Origin: Pectobacterium aroidearum
GTDB lineage: Bacteria; Pseudomonadota; Gammaproteobacteria; Enterobacterales; Enterobacteriaceae
Assembly (NCBI RefSeq): GCF_015689195.1
Contig: NZ_CP065044.1
Location: forward strand, 1,736,001-1,800,000
Length of the DNA stretch: 64,000 nucleotides
Reading direction: 5' to 3'
In this document: one piece after another, positions 19,318 to 27,591 of the stretch
How positions within the stretch are numbered: the stretch's first letter is position 1
How the letters are laid out: the number at the start of each line of letters is the position of its first letter
Position numbers and translations under genes: made by a program
The notes under the pieces: generated by a model
What the model was told of the DNA's origin: nothing
The model's database searches: none
Seen by the model: only the letters and a program-made list of their open reading frames with translations

Positions 19318-19336
19318 ATGGCGGAACGACCGCCAT
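19318..19336 (-). terminator. Stem-loop after the ArsR gene
   Basis: ATGGCGG at 19318-19324 pairs with CCGCCAT at 19330-19336 around a 5-base loop, 14 bases after the ArsR stop. No T-tract follows. Confidence 0.35.
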
Positions 19337-19349
19337 TAATGCTAAAAAT

Positions 19350-19655
19350 TTACTCGACAGGTTGAGACAGAATGGCGTCGAGCAGGCCGGGAAAGCGCTG
19401 TTGCATTTCACTGCGGCGCAGTCGGTTGATGTGCGTAGTACCAATGTTGGTGGTATGCAGCAAGCCCGAATCGCGCAACACGCGAAAATGGTGCGATACG
19501 CTGGATTTCGGACGGCCGCCATCAAGTTCGCTACACGTTGCTTCTTCTTGTACGGATAAACAACGCACAATGGATAAGCGTAACGGATCGCTCAAGGCAT
19601 ACAGGACGCGCTCAAGGGTAAATTCTTCGGGGGATGGGTGCTTAAAAGGTCTCAT
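19350..19655 (-). CDS. ArsR-family winged-helix repressor
   Basis: This protein of about 101 residues is an ArsR/SmtB-type DNA-binding regulator: VLYALSDPLRLSIVRCL is helix 1-2 and KSSVSHHFRVLRDSGLL is the recognition helix. It lacks the paired metal-binding cysteines of ArsR (two separated cysteines, RCLSVQEEATC, are present). The gene is divergent from the ene-reductase, and a palindrome lies between them, so it probably represses both in response to an electrophile or redox signal. The start at 19655 gives the usual family length; 19691 is an alternative. Neither has a good ribosome-binding site, and a TATAAT just before 19655 allows a leaderless transcript. Confidence 0.82.
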   Translation of the reverse strand: MRPFKHPSPEEFTLERVLYALSDPLRLSIVRCLSVQEEATCSELDGGRPKSSVSHHFRVLRDSGLLHTTNIGTTHINRLRRSEMQQRFPGLLDAILSQPVE

Positions 19656-19693
19656 AGGGGAATTATAGCGATAGGGTTGTCTAAAATCCATTG

Positions 19694-19709
19694 TTCGATT
19701 AATATCGAA
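19694..19709. promoter_or_regulatory. Candidate ArsR operator between arsR-like and ene-reductase genes
   Basis: TTCGAT-TAAT-ATCGAA is a perfect 6-bp inverted repeat, and a further ATCGAA half-site follows at 19712-19717. It sits in the divergent intergenic region close to both starts, the expected place for autoregulation and control of the neighbour. Confidence 0.55.
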
Positions 19710-19742
19710 TTATCGAAGTTAACAAATGAAATAGGAAATGTT

Positions 19743-20831
19743 ATGTCCGCACTGTTTCAACCCTTCAAATTGAAAGACATCACGTTACGCAACCGTATTG
19801 CCGTTCCACCGATGTGTACCTATTCCGCGAATGACGGCCTGATTAACGAGTGGCATCAGGTGCATTATGCTTCGCTGGCGCGTGGTGGTGCCGGGTTGGT
19901 TATCGTAGAAGCGACGGCGGTTGCCCCCGAGGGCCGCATTTCTCCGCACTGTACTGGAATTTGGAACGATGAGCAGGCGCAGGCGTTTGCCAAGGTCGCC
20001 AAATCCATTAAGGATGCAGGCTCCGTGCCGGGCATTCAGATTGCACACGCCGGACGCAAAGCCAGCGCCAATGTTCCCTGGGAAGGCGACGACCATATCC
20101 CTGCTGGCGATCCACGCGGCTGGCAGACTATTGCCCCTTCCGCGGTGCCTTTCGGTGCGAATTTGCCCAAGCAGCCGCAGGAAATGACGCTGGAAGATAT
20201 CGCCCGCGTGCGTGATGACTTTGTCGCTGCCGCTCGTCGTGCTTTGGACGCTGGGTTTGAATGGCTGGAACTGCACTTTGCTCACGGCTATCTGGCACAG
20301 AGTTTCTTCTCCGTACACTCCAACAAACGTAACGATCAGTACGGCGGCAGTTTTGACAACCGCAGCCGTTTTCTGCTGGAAACGCTGGCTGCCGTTCGCG
20401 ACGTGTGGCCGCAACATTTGCCGTTGACTGCCCGTTTCGGCGTGATTGAATTTGACGGTCGCGATGAGGAAACCTTGCAGGAATCCATCGAACTGACGCG
20501 CCGCTTCAAAGCTGCTGGGTTGGATATGTTGAGCGTCAGCATTGGTTTCTCTACACCGGAAGCGAATATTCCGTGGGCGCCTGCCTTTATGGGACCGATT
20601 GCTAAACAGGTACGCGAGCAAGCCGATCTTCCTGTCTCTTCCGCCTGGGGCTTCGGTACGCCGGAACTGGCCGAGCAGGCCGTCGCTTCGGGCCAGTTGG
20701 ATCTGGTGATGGTGGGTAAAGCGCATCTGGCGAACCCGCACTGGAGCTATCAGGCCGCCCGCGAACTGGGTATCGATCGCGCCTCATGGACGCTGCCAAC
20801 GCCTTACGCCCACTGGCTGGAACGTTATTAA
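19743..20831 (+). CDS. NADH:flavin oxidoreductase of the Old Yellow Enzyme family, XenA/YqjM type
   Basis: This 362-residue FMN enzyme reduces activated C=C bonds and nitro compounds with NAD(P)H. PPMCTYSANDG carries the cysteine that tunes flavin potential in XenA and YqjM, LHFAHGYLAQSFFS carries substrate-binding residues (His and Tyr), and the C-terminal tryptophan/arginine tail YAHWLERY matches XenA. The start at 19743 follows AGGA with 7-base spacing; upstream in-frame codons have no support. Divergent from an ArsR regulator with a palindrome between, it is probably induced by reactive electrophiles. A hairpin follows at 20848-20867. Confidence 0.9.
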   Translation: MSALFQPFKLKDITLRNRIAVPPMCTYSANDGLINEWHQVHYASLARGGAGLVIVEATAVAPEGRISPHCTGIWNDEQAQAFAKVAKSIKDAGSVPGIQIAHAGRKASANVPWEGDDHIPAGDPRGWQTIAPSAVPFGANLPKQPQEMTLEDIARVRDDFVAAARRALDAGFEWLELHFAHGYLAQSFFSVHSNKRNDQYGGSFDNRSRFLLETLAAVRDVWPQHLPLTARFGVIEFDGRDEETLQESIELTRRFKAAGLDMLSVSIGFSTPEANIPWAPAFMGPIAKQVREQADLPVSSAWGFGTPELAEQAVASGQLDLVMVGKAHLANPHWSYQAARELGIDRASWTLPTPYAHWLERY

Positions 20832-20847
20832 TTACGACTCACGATGG

Positions 20848-20867
20848 CAGGCGGCGTTTGCCGCCTG
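20848..20867 (+). terminator. Stem-loop after the ene-reductase gene
   Basis: CAGGCGGC and GCCGCCTG form a perfect 8-bp stem with a 4-base loop (GTTT), 16 bases after the stop. A T-tract is missing. Confidence 0.5.
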
Positions 20868-21045
20868 TAGCAACGCCATGTCTCCTTTCGCTTAACCGAC
20901 TTCACCCTCCTTGTTTATCCAACGTTGTGTCAGAAACGAACGTTCTTATGTCGCGGTCTATTGATTTAGGAGAGGGGAACTCGTTCTCCCACACGGACTG
21001 CACTCTTCATTTTTTGAAAAATGTTTTCAGACTAACTCTTGACTA

Positions 21046-21065
21046 GGTAGAATGATCGTTCTACC
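21046..21065. promoter_or_regulatory. TetR autoregulatory operator
   Basis: GGTAGAA and TTCTACC are perfect 7-bp arms around a GATC-centred core, 20 bp in all, ending 8 bases before the TetR start. TTGACT at 21039-21044 overlaps its left side and could be a -35 box. This is the standard arrangement for a self-repressing TetR regulator. Confidence 0.65.
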
Positions 21066-21073
21066 ATTTATTC

Positions 21074-21643
21074 ATGAACAAAAAACTAAACGACACCCGA
21101 GAAAAAATCCTGGCGACCGCTGAGCAACTTATCTATCAGAACGGCATTCATGCGACTGGCATGGACCTTCTGGTCAAGACCTCTGGCGTAGCAAGGAAAA
21201 GTATTTATCGCTATTTCGCGACCAAGGATGACGTGGCAGCAGCTGCGTTGAATGCACGTGATGAACGCTGGATGCACTGGTTCAGAACGGAATGTGATAA
21301 AGGCAATACCCCTCAGGAGCGAATCCTGAATATGTTCACTGTACTCAAAAGCTGGTTTGAGTCAGAGGGCTTTCGTGGTTGTGCCTTTATTAACACGGCT
21401 GGAGAAGTCGGTGACCCTGCCGATCCCGTTCGTCAGATCGCGAAGCTTCATAAACAAAAATTGCTGGATTACACGCTTGAACTCACCAGTCAATTAAACA
21501 TCGAGCAGCCGTCAGCCTTGGCCAGACAGTTGCTGATTCTGATAGAGGGTGCCATCACCACATCACACGTGATGGGTGATTACAGCGCAGCCGATAGCGC
21601 AAGAGAAGTGGCGCAACTGTTGTTGAAGCAGGCCTCTCACTAG
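21074..21643 (+). CDS. TetR/AcrR-family repressor
   Basis: This 189-residue regulator has the N-terminal helix-turn-helix TREKILATAEQLIYQNG...TGMDLLVKTSGVARKSIYRYF, followed by a variable ligand domain with GFRGCAFINTAGE, which is common in TetR proteins controlling detoxification genes. The palindrome at 21046-21065 is its likely operator. The following DUF1348 gene, on the same strand but separated by an ERIC element, is a possible target. The ligand is unknown. Confidence 0.87.
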   Translation: MNKKLNDTREKILATAEQLIYQNGIHATGMDLLVKTSGVARKSIYRYFATKDDVAAAALNARDERWMHWFRTECDKGNTPQERILNMFTVLKSWFESEGFRGCAFINTAGEVGDPADPVRQIAKLHKQKLLDYTLELTSQLNIEQPSALARQLLILIEGAITTSHVMGDYSAADSAREVAQLLLKQASH

Positions 21644-21676
21644 AGCCTGAGTTTCAAAAAATCCCGTTCTACTGAT

Positions 21677-21806
21677 GTATACCCCCAAATAATTCGAGTT
21701 GCAGGAAGGCGGCAAGAGAGGGAATCCCGATGAGCTTACTCAGGTAAGTGATTCGGGTGAGTGAACGTAGCCAACGCACATGCAGCTTGAAGTATTACGG
21801 GAATAT
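21677..21806 (+). repeat. ERIC element (enterobacterial repetitive intergenic consensus)
   Basis: The segment matches the remembered ERIC consensus along its whole length: terminal GTATACCCCCAAATAATTCG, central GAGCTTACTCAGGTAAGTGA and terminal AGCTTGAAGTATTACGG. The ends and the centre are imperfect palindromes. ERICs are non-autonomous elements of enterobacteria; this one lies in the leader of the DUF1348 gene and may fold in its mRNA. Confidence 0.88.
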
Positions 21807-21829
21807 CCAAATTTTCTGGAGGCTCTACT

Positions 21830-22306
21830 ATGTCCGATAAACAGATTCGCCCGCCACTTCCTCCTTTCACTCGCGAAACGGCGATTGAGAAGGTGCGACT
21901 CGCTGAAGATGGCTGGAACAGCCGAGATGCCGAAAAGGTATCGCTGGCCTACACGCTGGACACCAAATGGCGTAATCGCGCCGAGTTTGCAACCAATCGT
22001 GAAGAAGCCAAAGGTTTCCTCACGCGGAAGTGGAAAAAAGAACTTGAGTATCGTCTGATTAAAGAGTTATGGGCGTTTACTGATAACCGCATCGCCGTTC
22101 GGTACGCTTATGAATGGCATGATGACTCGGGTAACTGGTTCCGCTCTTATGGCAACGAAAACTGGGAATTTGAAGCCGATGGCCTGATGCATCGTCGCTT
22201 CGCCTGTATAAACGACATGCCGATTAAAGAGAGTGAGCGCAAGTTCCACTGGCCACTGGGTCGCCGTCCGGATGATCATCCAGGTCTGTCGGAGCTGGGC
22301 CTGTAA
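21830..22306 (+). CDS. DUF1348 / nuclear-transport-factor-2-like protein
   Basis: This 158-residue protein belongs to the SnoaL/NTF2-like fold family DUF1348, with the characteristic [22 protein letters not shown] and [23 protein letters not shown] and [11 protein letters not shown] segments. The physiological role of the family is unclear. The gene often sits beside TetR-type regulators, as here. The start follows TCTGGAGG. A terminator follows at 22328-22363. Confidence 0.87.
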   Translation: MSDKQIRPPLPPFTRETAIEKVRLAEDGWNSRDAEKVSLAYTLDTKWRNRAEFATNREEAKGFLTRKWKKELEYRLIKELWAFTDNRIAVRYAYEWHDDSGNWFRSYGNENWEFEADGLMHRRFACINDMPIKESERKFHWPLGRRPDDHPGLSELGL

Positions 22307-22327
22307 CGTTCTAAATTTTCTTCCGCT

Positions 22328-22363
22328 AAGCTCCCGACTTGTGTCTCAGCCGGGGGCTTTTTC
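22328..22363 (+). terminator. Rho-independent terminator
   Basis: AGCTCCCG at 22329-22336 pairs (with GU pairing) with CGGGGGCT at 22351-22358, followed by TTTTTCT. Confidence 0.75.
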
Positions 22364-22428
22364 TCAATCTAAAAATGGCGGCATATATTTATCGTACTAA
22401 TGATGCCATTCGGGTGAGGTTATTATCG

Positions 22429-23154
22429 TTACTCTTTTGACCGACAGTAGCATGATTCAAGTTTGTCGAGGAACGTGAATAAAACTTTGTTCATTTCACT
22501 GTAATCATGAGCCCGTAGTTCTTCTGGGGTGTTGATGAAACGATATTCTGCGGCCTGACTTAATTCCTTATCTGAGTGTGCAATTAATAATTCGACGACG
22601 TCCGGCGTGAGTTCCATATGGCATTGAAACCCGTAAACCCGTTCGGAATAAGCTACGATCTGGCGTGGGCATCCTTCGCTGTAGGCGATAATTTTAGCCT
22701 CAGGCGTCAGGCCTGGCATATCGTTATGCCAGTGGCCTACGTTGAGTCGATTTCCGAAGTGAGAGAACATCTCGCTTTGGATGCCATGATCCGTCAGAAA
22801 AATGGGGAACATGCCTATCTCTTTTTCCGGACTGTGAGCAAATGTGGCACCCAGCGCTTCGCCAATCAGTTGAGAGCCCAGACAGACACCAATGATGGCT
22901 TTACCGAAACTCACTGCAGAGGCAATCAGCGCTTGCTCAGCTTTTGAATCGAAATGGGCGCATTGATCTACGGTGAAAGCAGGATCCTGTGGACCGCCCA
23001 TCACGATCAACAAATCGATTTCTCGGGCATCTTGCGGCAGTTTTTCACCCGCATAAACACGGGAATACGTTATCTCATGACCGCGACTGATGGCCCAGGT
23101 TTCATAAGCGCCGGGCGCTTCGAAACTTTCATGCACAATAAAATGTACTCGCAT
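22429..23154 (-). CDS. Class I glutamine amidotransferase-like protein
   Basis: This 241-residue protein has the GATase1 fold: GGPQDP near residue 54, nucleophile cysteine in GVCLGSQLIGEALG, and the histidine and glutamate of the triad in GFQCHMELT. Free-standing proteins of this kind resemble GMP synthase amidotransferase and gamma-glutamyl-hydrolase-type enzymes. It is divergent from an AraC regulator, with 89 bases between. The substrate is not evident. Confidence 0.85.
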   Translation of the reverse strand: MRVHFIVHESFEAPGAYETWAISRGHEITYSRVYAGEKLPQDAREIDLLIVMGGPQDPAFTVDQCAHFDSKAEQALIASAVSFGKAIIGVCLGSQLIGEALGATFAHSPEKEIGMFPIFLTDHGIQSEMFSHFGNRLNVGHWHNDMPGLTPEAKIIAYSEGCPRQIVAYSERVYGFQCHMELTPDVVELLIAHSDKELSQAAEYRFINTPEELRAHDYSEMNKVLFTFLDKLESCYCRSKE

Positions 23155-23243
23155 TGGCGTATGCTCCAGTAATGTTTGTCACAACCTTAATTCAGCACGC
23201 TTTACCCTGCCAAAATGATCAGCTGGGTAGCGTCAGCTAGCTC

Positions 23244-24038
23244 ATGGTAAACAAAGGGCTTCAATCTGAGATGTCAATATGTATAGATAAAGCGCCAAGA
23301 CACGATGAGGCGACGGGTTGGTCAGGAACTGCCATATCCTATCAACGTGGAGAGGTCGATCCTCCTCATTACCATCTTGAAGGGCAATTACTGTTTGCCA
23401 TTAAGGGGGTTATGCTTGTTGAAACCGCAGACAAGCGGTGGGTTATCCCTCCTCAGCGTGCGCTTTGGATCCCACCGTTGATGGTTCACTCTTACAGCCT
23501 TCTGTCCCATACAGAATTACGTGCTATCTACGTTAGCAGCAGCCTTATTGCGGAGTGCACCAATTTTACGAGGAACAGTCAGGTTCATGTCATTAACGCG
23601 ACAGCGCTGTTGAAAGAGTTAATAGCGGGTCTGTTTACTGATGAATACAACGCTGCGACTAAGCGAAAAATGGCGCTTTTACTACTGGAAATTCTTAGTG
23701 AAGCGCCATCCGTGACAGCGGAACTCCCTATGCCGCGTGATGAACGTTTATTTCGTGCCGCAAGAGAGCTGGTGTTCAACCATCGGTGGGAAGCGACCTT
23801 AATGGACATGGCTGACATTGCGAATATGTCGGAACGTACTTTTTCCCGCCGTTTTTTACATGACACAGGTTTCAGCTTCAGAATGTGGAAACAGAGAGCC
23901 AGAATATATACATCATTAGATCTTCTCTCTAATGATGTACCCGTTAAACAGATTGCCTACCAACTCGGCTTTTCCTGTCCTGCCGCTTTTTCTGCTGCAT
24001 TTCGTTCCGTGATGGGGACAACCCCAAGCGAGTTCTAA
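23244..24038 (+). CDS. AraC-family transcriptional regulator with cupin sensor
   Basis: The N-terminal half contains a cupin-like pocket (PPHYHLEGQLLFAIKGVMLVE), the C-terminal half the double helix-turn-helix (ADIANMSERTFSRRF and VKQIAYQLGFSCPAAFSAAFR). This layout matches the YdeO/NimR-like cupin AraC group. Either ATG at 23244 or 23271 could start the protein; neither has a strong Shine-Dalgarno, and 264 residues is the longer version. It is divergent from the GATase gene and probably controls it or itself. Confidence 0.85.
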   Translation: MVNKGLQSEMSICIDKAPRHDEATGWSGTAISYQRGEVDPPHYHLEGQLLFAIKGVMLVETADKRWVIPPQRALWIPPLMVHSYSLLSHTELRAIYVSSSLIAECTNFTRNSQVHVINATALLKELIAGLFTDEYNAATKRKMALLLLEILSEAPSVTAELPMPRDERLFRAARELVFNHRWEATLMDMADIANMSERTFSRRFLHDTGFSFRMWKQRARIYTSLDLLSNDVPVKQIAYQLGFSCPAAFSAAFRSVMGTTPSEF

Positions 24039-24210
24039 CCTGGCTTTGAGTGTTTCTACTTAATAAATTCACTCGCTGTGGATACAAGTTTTCGTTTTCG
24101 CTCTTAACTGACGGAGCGGTCCTTTTACCTGACTGATAAGTGCTAGAAGTGGACGTTGATGGACTGGTGGTAAATCCCATTGTAGTGAGGAGCGTGTATC
24201 TGACAGATTC

Positions 24211-24429
24211 CTATTCGATACGTTTCACATCAGGATGAAGCTCTGTTGCTGCTTCATGGAAAATATCGCCTAGCCAGCCCAGTATCTCGTCTTCTGTCAT
24301 ATTATCCGGAATAGCAATGTCGTAAAGCCGGGAGAGTTTTCGCTCCGTCAGGTCTGCGCGGAATACCAGCCAGCGAGCACCTTCACGCTTGACCCCAATA
24401 TGTCGTCCAAAAACGTTGTAGATCAGCAC
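24211..24429 (-). CDS. Small conserved protein of unknown function (72 aa)
   Basis: MLIYNVFGRHIGVKREGARW begins a compact 72-residue protein with acidic helices (PDNMTEDEILGWLGDIFHEA). No signal peptide or membrane segment is visible. I recall similar proteins in other proteobacteria, possibly a DUF family, but cannot name a function. On the coding strand AAAGGGG lies 7-8 bases before the start, which supports translation. Confidence 0.6.
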   Translation of the reverse strand: MLIYNVFGRHIGVKREGARWLVFRADLTERKLSRLYDIAIPDNMTEDEILGWLGDIFHEAATELHPDVKRIE

Positions 24430-24509
24430 GATCGAACCCCTTTCAAGAATTGTGTAACTGGGATGGTATAGTCAACTCATGATGATTACTTCGTCAACAG
24501 ATGCAAAAT

Positions 24510-24533
24510 GTCTACCCTTTGCTTAAAGTAGAC
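24510..24533. repeat. Hairpin repeat, copy A, upstream of the esterase-like gene
   Basis: GTCTAC at 24510-24515 pairs with GTAGAC at 24528-24533 over a 12-base loop. A second copy with the same geometry lies at 25609-25632. The copies agree at 21 of 28 positions when compared from the preceding AT to the following CT, and the stem change A-T to G-C is compensated. Confidence 0.5.
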
Positions 24534-24682
24534 CTTATGCGCCACAGGCTTTTCAGTTGAGTGACAAAAGCGGAAGTTACGCGCATAGTCTTACATCAAT
24601 TTGCGGCATTGGCTGATTGCTCATAGCTGCTAATGAAATTATATGTATTAGATGAAATTTATCTTTTAGAGCGCATCAATTT

Positions 24683-25534
24683 ATGAAAAAGATTATGGAA
24701 TATGCTCTTGAAGAATCACCGCTTTTCTCAGGAACGCGTTTTCTTTTTCTGGGTGAAGCTATACACGGTGTGTCAGAATTTTCTAGATTGAGGATGGAAA
24801 TTGCAGAATGCTATTTCCGCAATCTAGCGGTTTTGATATTTGAAGCCGATAGCAGCGGGATGCTGTTTTCGCATCAACACAATGAAGATGCCAGCTCTCG
24901 CCTTGAAAACTTCCCACGCATTATGCGGACTCAAGAGATGCGGAATTTTCTCACCTGGGCTATAAGCAGAAAAATTCCCTGTCTTGGTATTGACTGTATT
25001 CCCCGTCGTTCTTTAACTGAATTTCCTCGGGAATGGCATTCGACACGCATGCGAGAAACTGATGATTATCTTAAGGCTAAGTCATCACAAACTTTTTTTG
25101 AATGGCGTGACATCCGAATGGCTAACCAATTGATTAAGTTAGCCTCATGCTATCCGGAGTATCGCATGTTGATCATGCTCCATAATCTGCACATAAAACG
25201 CTTTGGTAGCCAGGAGACGAGAGATCTGAGGTTGAAATCAGTACGGGAATACTTCGAGGATTTTTTCCCTCAGCAAAGCAACTCTATTGCTCAACTTGCA
25301 CGAGGCGGTACTGCTTTACACAATGATTTAACGCCATTCAGTTTTAAAATAAATGACCCATTCTCTCTGGAAAATTACTCAGGGGCGGCTAACTGTATTT
25401 TACTTACAGAGTCAAAAATACCGGATGCTTGCATTACATGGCATCACGCTTTCGAACGCGAAACAATAACACCCAAAAAGCAATATGAGGGATGTTTTAT
25501 ATTCAAAGAAGTACACCCTCCGACGTTGGTATAA
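24683..25534 (+). CDS. Erythromycin-esterase-like protein (short form)
   Basis: This 283-residue protein resembles the EreA/EreB fold family: FLGEAIHGVSEFSRLRMEI carries the GEA-x-HG...E motif of the active site, and MLHNLHIKR holds the later conserved histidine. Classical enzymes are about 400 residues, so this is a short or diverged member and macrolide hydrolysis should not be assumed. The gene is less GC-rich than its neighbours, its ribosome-binding site is weak, and similar hairpins flank it, all of which suggest acquisition as a cassette-like unit. Confidence 0.7.
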   Translation: MKKIMEYALEESPLFSGTRFLFLGEAIHGVSEFSRLRMEIAECYFRNLAVLIFEADSSGMLFSHQHNEDASSRLENFPRIMRTQEMRNFLTWAISRKIPCLGIDCIPRRSLTEFPREWHSTRMRETDDYLKAKSSQTFFEWRDIRMANQLIKLASCYPEYRMLIMLHNLHIKRFGSQETRDLRLKSVREYFEDFFPQQSNSIAQLARGGTALHNDLTPFSFKINDPFSLENYSGAANCILLTESKIPDACITWHHAFERETITPKKQYEGCFIFKEVHPPTLV

Positions 25535-25608
25535 GCTGAAGGTAAAGGTAGACAGTAATCACTTATAAAATCACATATCAAAAAGATTTAAGAGTCCGGC
25601 GTATTTAT

Positions 25609-25632
25609 GTCCGCACCTCGCTCAAAGCAGAC
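25609..25632. repeat. Hairpin repeat, copy B, downstream of the esterase-like gene
   Basis: GTCCGC at 25609-25614 faces GCAGAC at 25627-25632 over a 12-base loop, with one GU-type or CA mismatch. It is in the same orientation as copy A at 24510-24533. Confidence 0.5.
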
Positions 25633-25782
25633 CTGACAGCCCCTCGCTTTTTGGCCGCCTAGTACCAAAAACAGACGCTGTGAACATCACGGTGAGTTAG
25701 ATCTTATTTTTATGGATCCCTGAGATGAGTCAGATGCTCTGATTAACAGGGCATAAGCAGAGCGAGTGGGTGAGCTGAGCAA

Positions 25783-25806
25783 CGCCCCATCATCTGAACT
25801 GGGGCG
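25783..25806 (-). terminator. Stem-loop downstream of the first mipA gene
   Basis: CGCCCCA at 25783-25789 pairs with TGGGGCG at 25800-25806. On the minus strand it lies 67 bases after the MipA stop and could end that transcript; only two T residues follow. Confidence 0.4.
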
Positions 25807-25872
25807 GTTCGAGTGTGTATTGATTGACAGCGTATAGCCACAAGCAGCCTGTAAGCACACGTCTAACAACGA

Positions 25873-26709
25873 TCAGAAGCGATATGTCACCTTCAGGCTT
25901 CCGGTAGGCGATGTTTTTCGTTGAACAATTGAGCTATTGCGCGCATCACCAGTCAACTGCGTAAAGCCTGCTGCGGCAATCATGCTCCAGTTTTGGTTGA
26001 ACTTGTGCGTCCAGTCAGCATTCAGTGAATAGGCATAAATCCCAGATCCGACATCATGTTGGGTAAACCCCGATGCGGCCGACTGTGATGCATTTACCCC
26101 GTAGTAAGTCTGCATGTACTCGCTAGTCCCCCAACTGCTGGTCAGCGCCAGCGTTACGGAATTTTTCGATGAGGTATAGAGCGGGCTGATAATGCCAAAA
26201 TGCAGGGCTTCACCATTGCTTCGTTGAGAAACCGGCACCTCAGCCTGCAATTGCAAATTAAGCCAGTCCGTTACCTTATACCCCAGACCAAGTACACCGA
26301 TAGCCGATCCTTTGACGTCACCCATACCTCGTAAGTCGTCGCTACCGTAGCTGATCGAGTCGCTGTCCACGTCACGATCCTTACGGCCTGCGCGATAGCT
26401 CAGCGCAGCGCTGTAATCCAACTTGCTGATGTTGTTACCGTAACCGATACCACGTGTGGTGCTGACGAAGAAGCCATTTACCATAGAGTAATCAATCACT
26501 AGGGCAGTGGTGACGCGGCTTTTATCCGAACCAGAATAACGTGGCGCAACATCCACGCCTCCGCCTAAGGTCAACTCGTTGCCCTGTTTCTGTTCTGCTG
26601 CCAGTATTGGGGCGGCCAGTAACGCCAGGGCAGTTCCCGACAATAGTTTTTTCAGCGTACGCCCCGAGAGCGAATGGAGGAACTTATGACGCAGTTCGAT
26701 GTTTCTCAT
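25873..26709 (-). CDS. MipA/OmpV-family outer-membrane protein 1
   Basis: This 278-residue protein carries a long N-terminal signal region ending in LLAAPILAAEQ and then a beta-barrel with alternating hydrophobic strands, closing with the aromatic terminus VTYRF typical of outer-membrane porin-like proteins. GGGVDVAPRYSGSD and STTRGIGYG match the MipA/OmpV family. The start follows AAGGA. Family members scaffold murein enzymes or respond to stress; the role here is unknown. The gene is divergent from a two-component system that probably controls it. A second member lies at 37059-37874. Confidence 0.88.
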   Translation of the reverse strand: MRNIELRHKFLHSLSGRTLKKLLSGTALALLAAPILAAEQKQGNELTLGGGVDVAPRYSGSDKSRVTTALVIDYSMVNGFFVSTTRGIGYGNNISKLDYSAALSYRAGRKDRDVDSDSISYGSDDLRGMGDVKGSAIGVLGLGYKVTDWLNLQLQAEVPVSQRSNGEALHFGIISPLYTSSKNSVTLALTSSWGTSEYMQTYYGVNASQSAASGFTQHDVGSGIYAYSLNADWTHKFNQNWSMIAAAGFTQLTGDARNSSIVQRKTSPTGSLKVTYRF

Positions 26710-26913
26710 TAAAGAAGTCCTTGTGGATTCAACTGATTACGATACAAGCGGTTTTAAACGCCAGAAGGCGCAGTTTGAATGCTCACCCTGAAGTTCTCAT
26801 GAGCCAAAAATGAAGAAATGCTGAAGTCAGTACTGTGCTGCAAATCTGGTCGATTTCCTGATACCGTTTTTTTCTTCAGACGTTCTTCATTCACTGTTGA
26901 TAAAGTAACTACT

Positions 26914-27591
26914 GTGAACATTCTCCTAATTGAAGACGACCTCGATCTCGGCAATGGCGTACGTATTGCCCTTGAAGATCAAGGATTAGATGTTATATGG
27001 GTGCGCCGTAAAGTGGATGCGCTGCATCAACTCGATCTCTGCGTGCCAGAACTTGTACTGCTCGACCTCGGTCTGCCCGACGGTGATGGTATGAGCCTGA
27101 TGGCGAGTCTGCGTCAGCAGCTCAAGGGGATCCCCGTTATCATCCTGACTGCCCGAGGTACCCTGCAAGATCGCCTGACTGGGCTGGATGCTGGTGCGGA
27201 CGACTATCTCGTCAAACCTTTCGTTCTCGCCGAGTTGTTGGCCAGAGTGAGAGCACTTGCGAGGCGCAGTTACGGTTTTCAGGATGAGGTGATAGAAATT
27301 CGAGGATTATCTCTCCATGTGCCGACTCGACGCGTGGCCGTGGGTACACGTAATGTTGATTTGACGGCAAGTGAATACGCGCTGCTTGAAACGTTAATGC
27401 TGCGCACTGACCGCGTGCTTACACGACGGTTTCTGGAAGAAAAGATATTCGGTGCAAAAGAAAACATGAGCAATCCTCTCGATGTGCATATGGGCAATTT
27501 GCGCCGCAAAATCGGCGAGGGCTATGTGCGAACGGTGAGAGGCGTAGGGTATGTTATTGATACCGTACCGATTCAGAAGGGGGCTGGTTGA
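26914..27591 (+). CDS. OmpR/PhoB-family response regulator 1
   Basis: This 225-residue regulator has a receiver domain (IEDDLDLGNG, phospho-acceptor aspartate in LVLLDLGLPDGDG, threonine in ILTARG, lysine in DYLVKPF) and a C-terminal winged helix ending in VRTVRGVGYVID. The GTG at 26914 gives the normal family start (NILLIEDD); the open frame upstream to 26818 has no family match. Closest known types are QseB and TctD. Its stop overlaps the kinase start. Confidence 0.9.
   Translation: MNILLIEDDLDLGNGVRIALEDQGLDVIWVRRKVDALHQLDLCVPELVLLDLGLPDGDGMSLMASLRQQLKGIPVIILTARGTLQDRLTGLDAGADDYLVKPFVLAELLARVRALARRSYGFQDEVIEIRGLSLHVPTRRVAVGTRNVDLTASEYALLETLMLRTDRVLTRRFLEEKIFGAKENMSNPLDVHMGNLRRKIGEGYVRTVRGVGYVIDTVPIQKGAG

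Larger units (their letters stand above)
25535..25872. other. Non-coding stretch after the esterase-like gene
   Basis: It holds hairpin repeat copy B (25609-25632), a GC-rich stem-loop at 25783-25806, and a degenerate third motif (AAAAACAGACG, 25667-25677). A 60-codon reading frame on the minus strand has no recognisable features and is not called. Confidence 0.5.

Noticed and set aside
21780-22058. Frame of 92 codons starting in the ERIC element
   Set aside because: It is out of frame with the clear DUF1348 gene and begins in repeat DNA.
24683-25534. Functional macrolide-resistance gene
   Set aside because: The protein is more than 100 residues shorter than EreA/EreB and only the core motifs are recognisable, so resistance is not claimed.
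25687-25869. 60-codon frame downstream of mipA-1
   Set aside because: It overlaps a stem-loop and has no recognisable sequence or translation signal.
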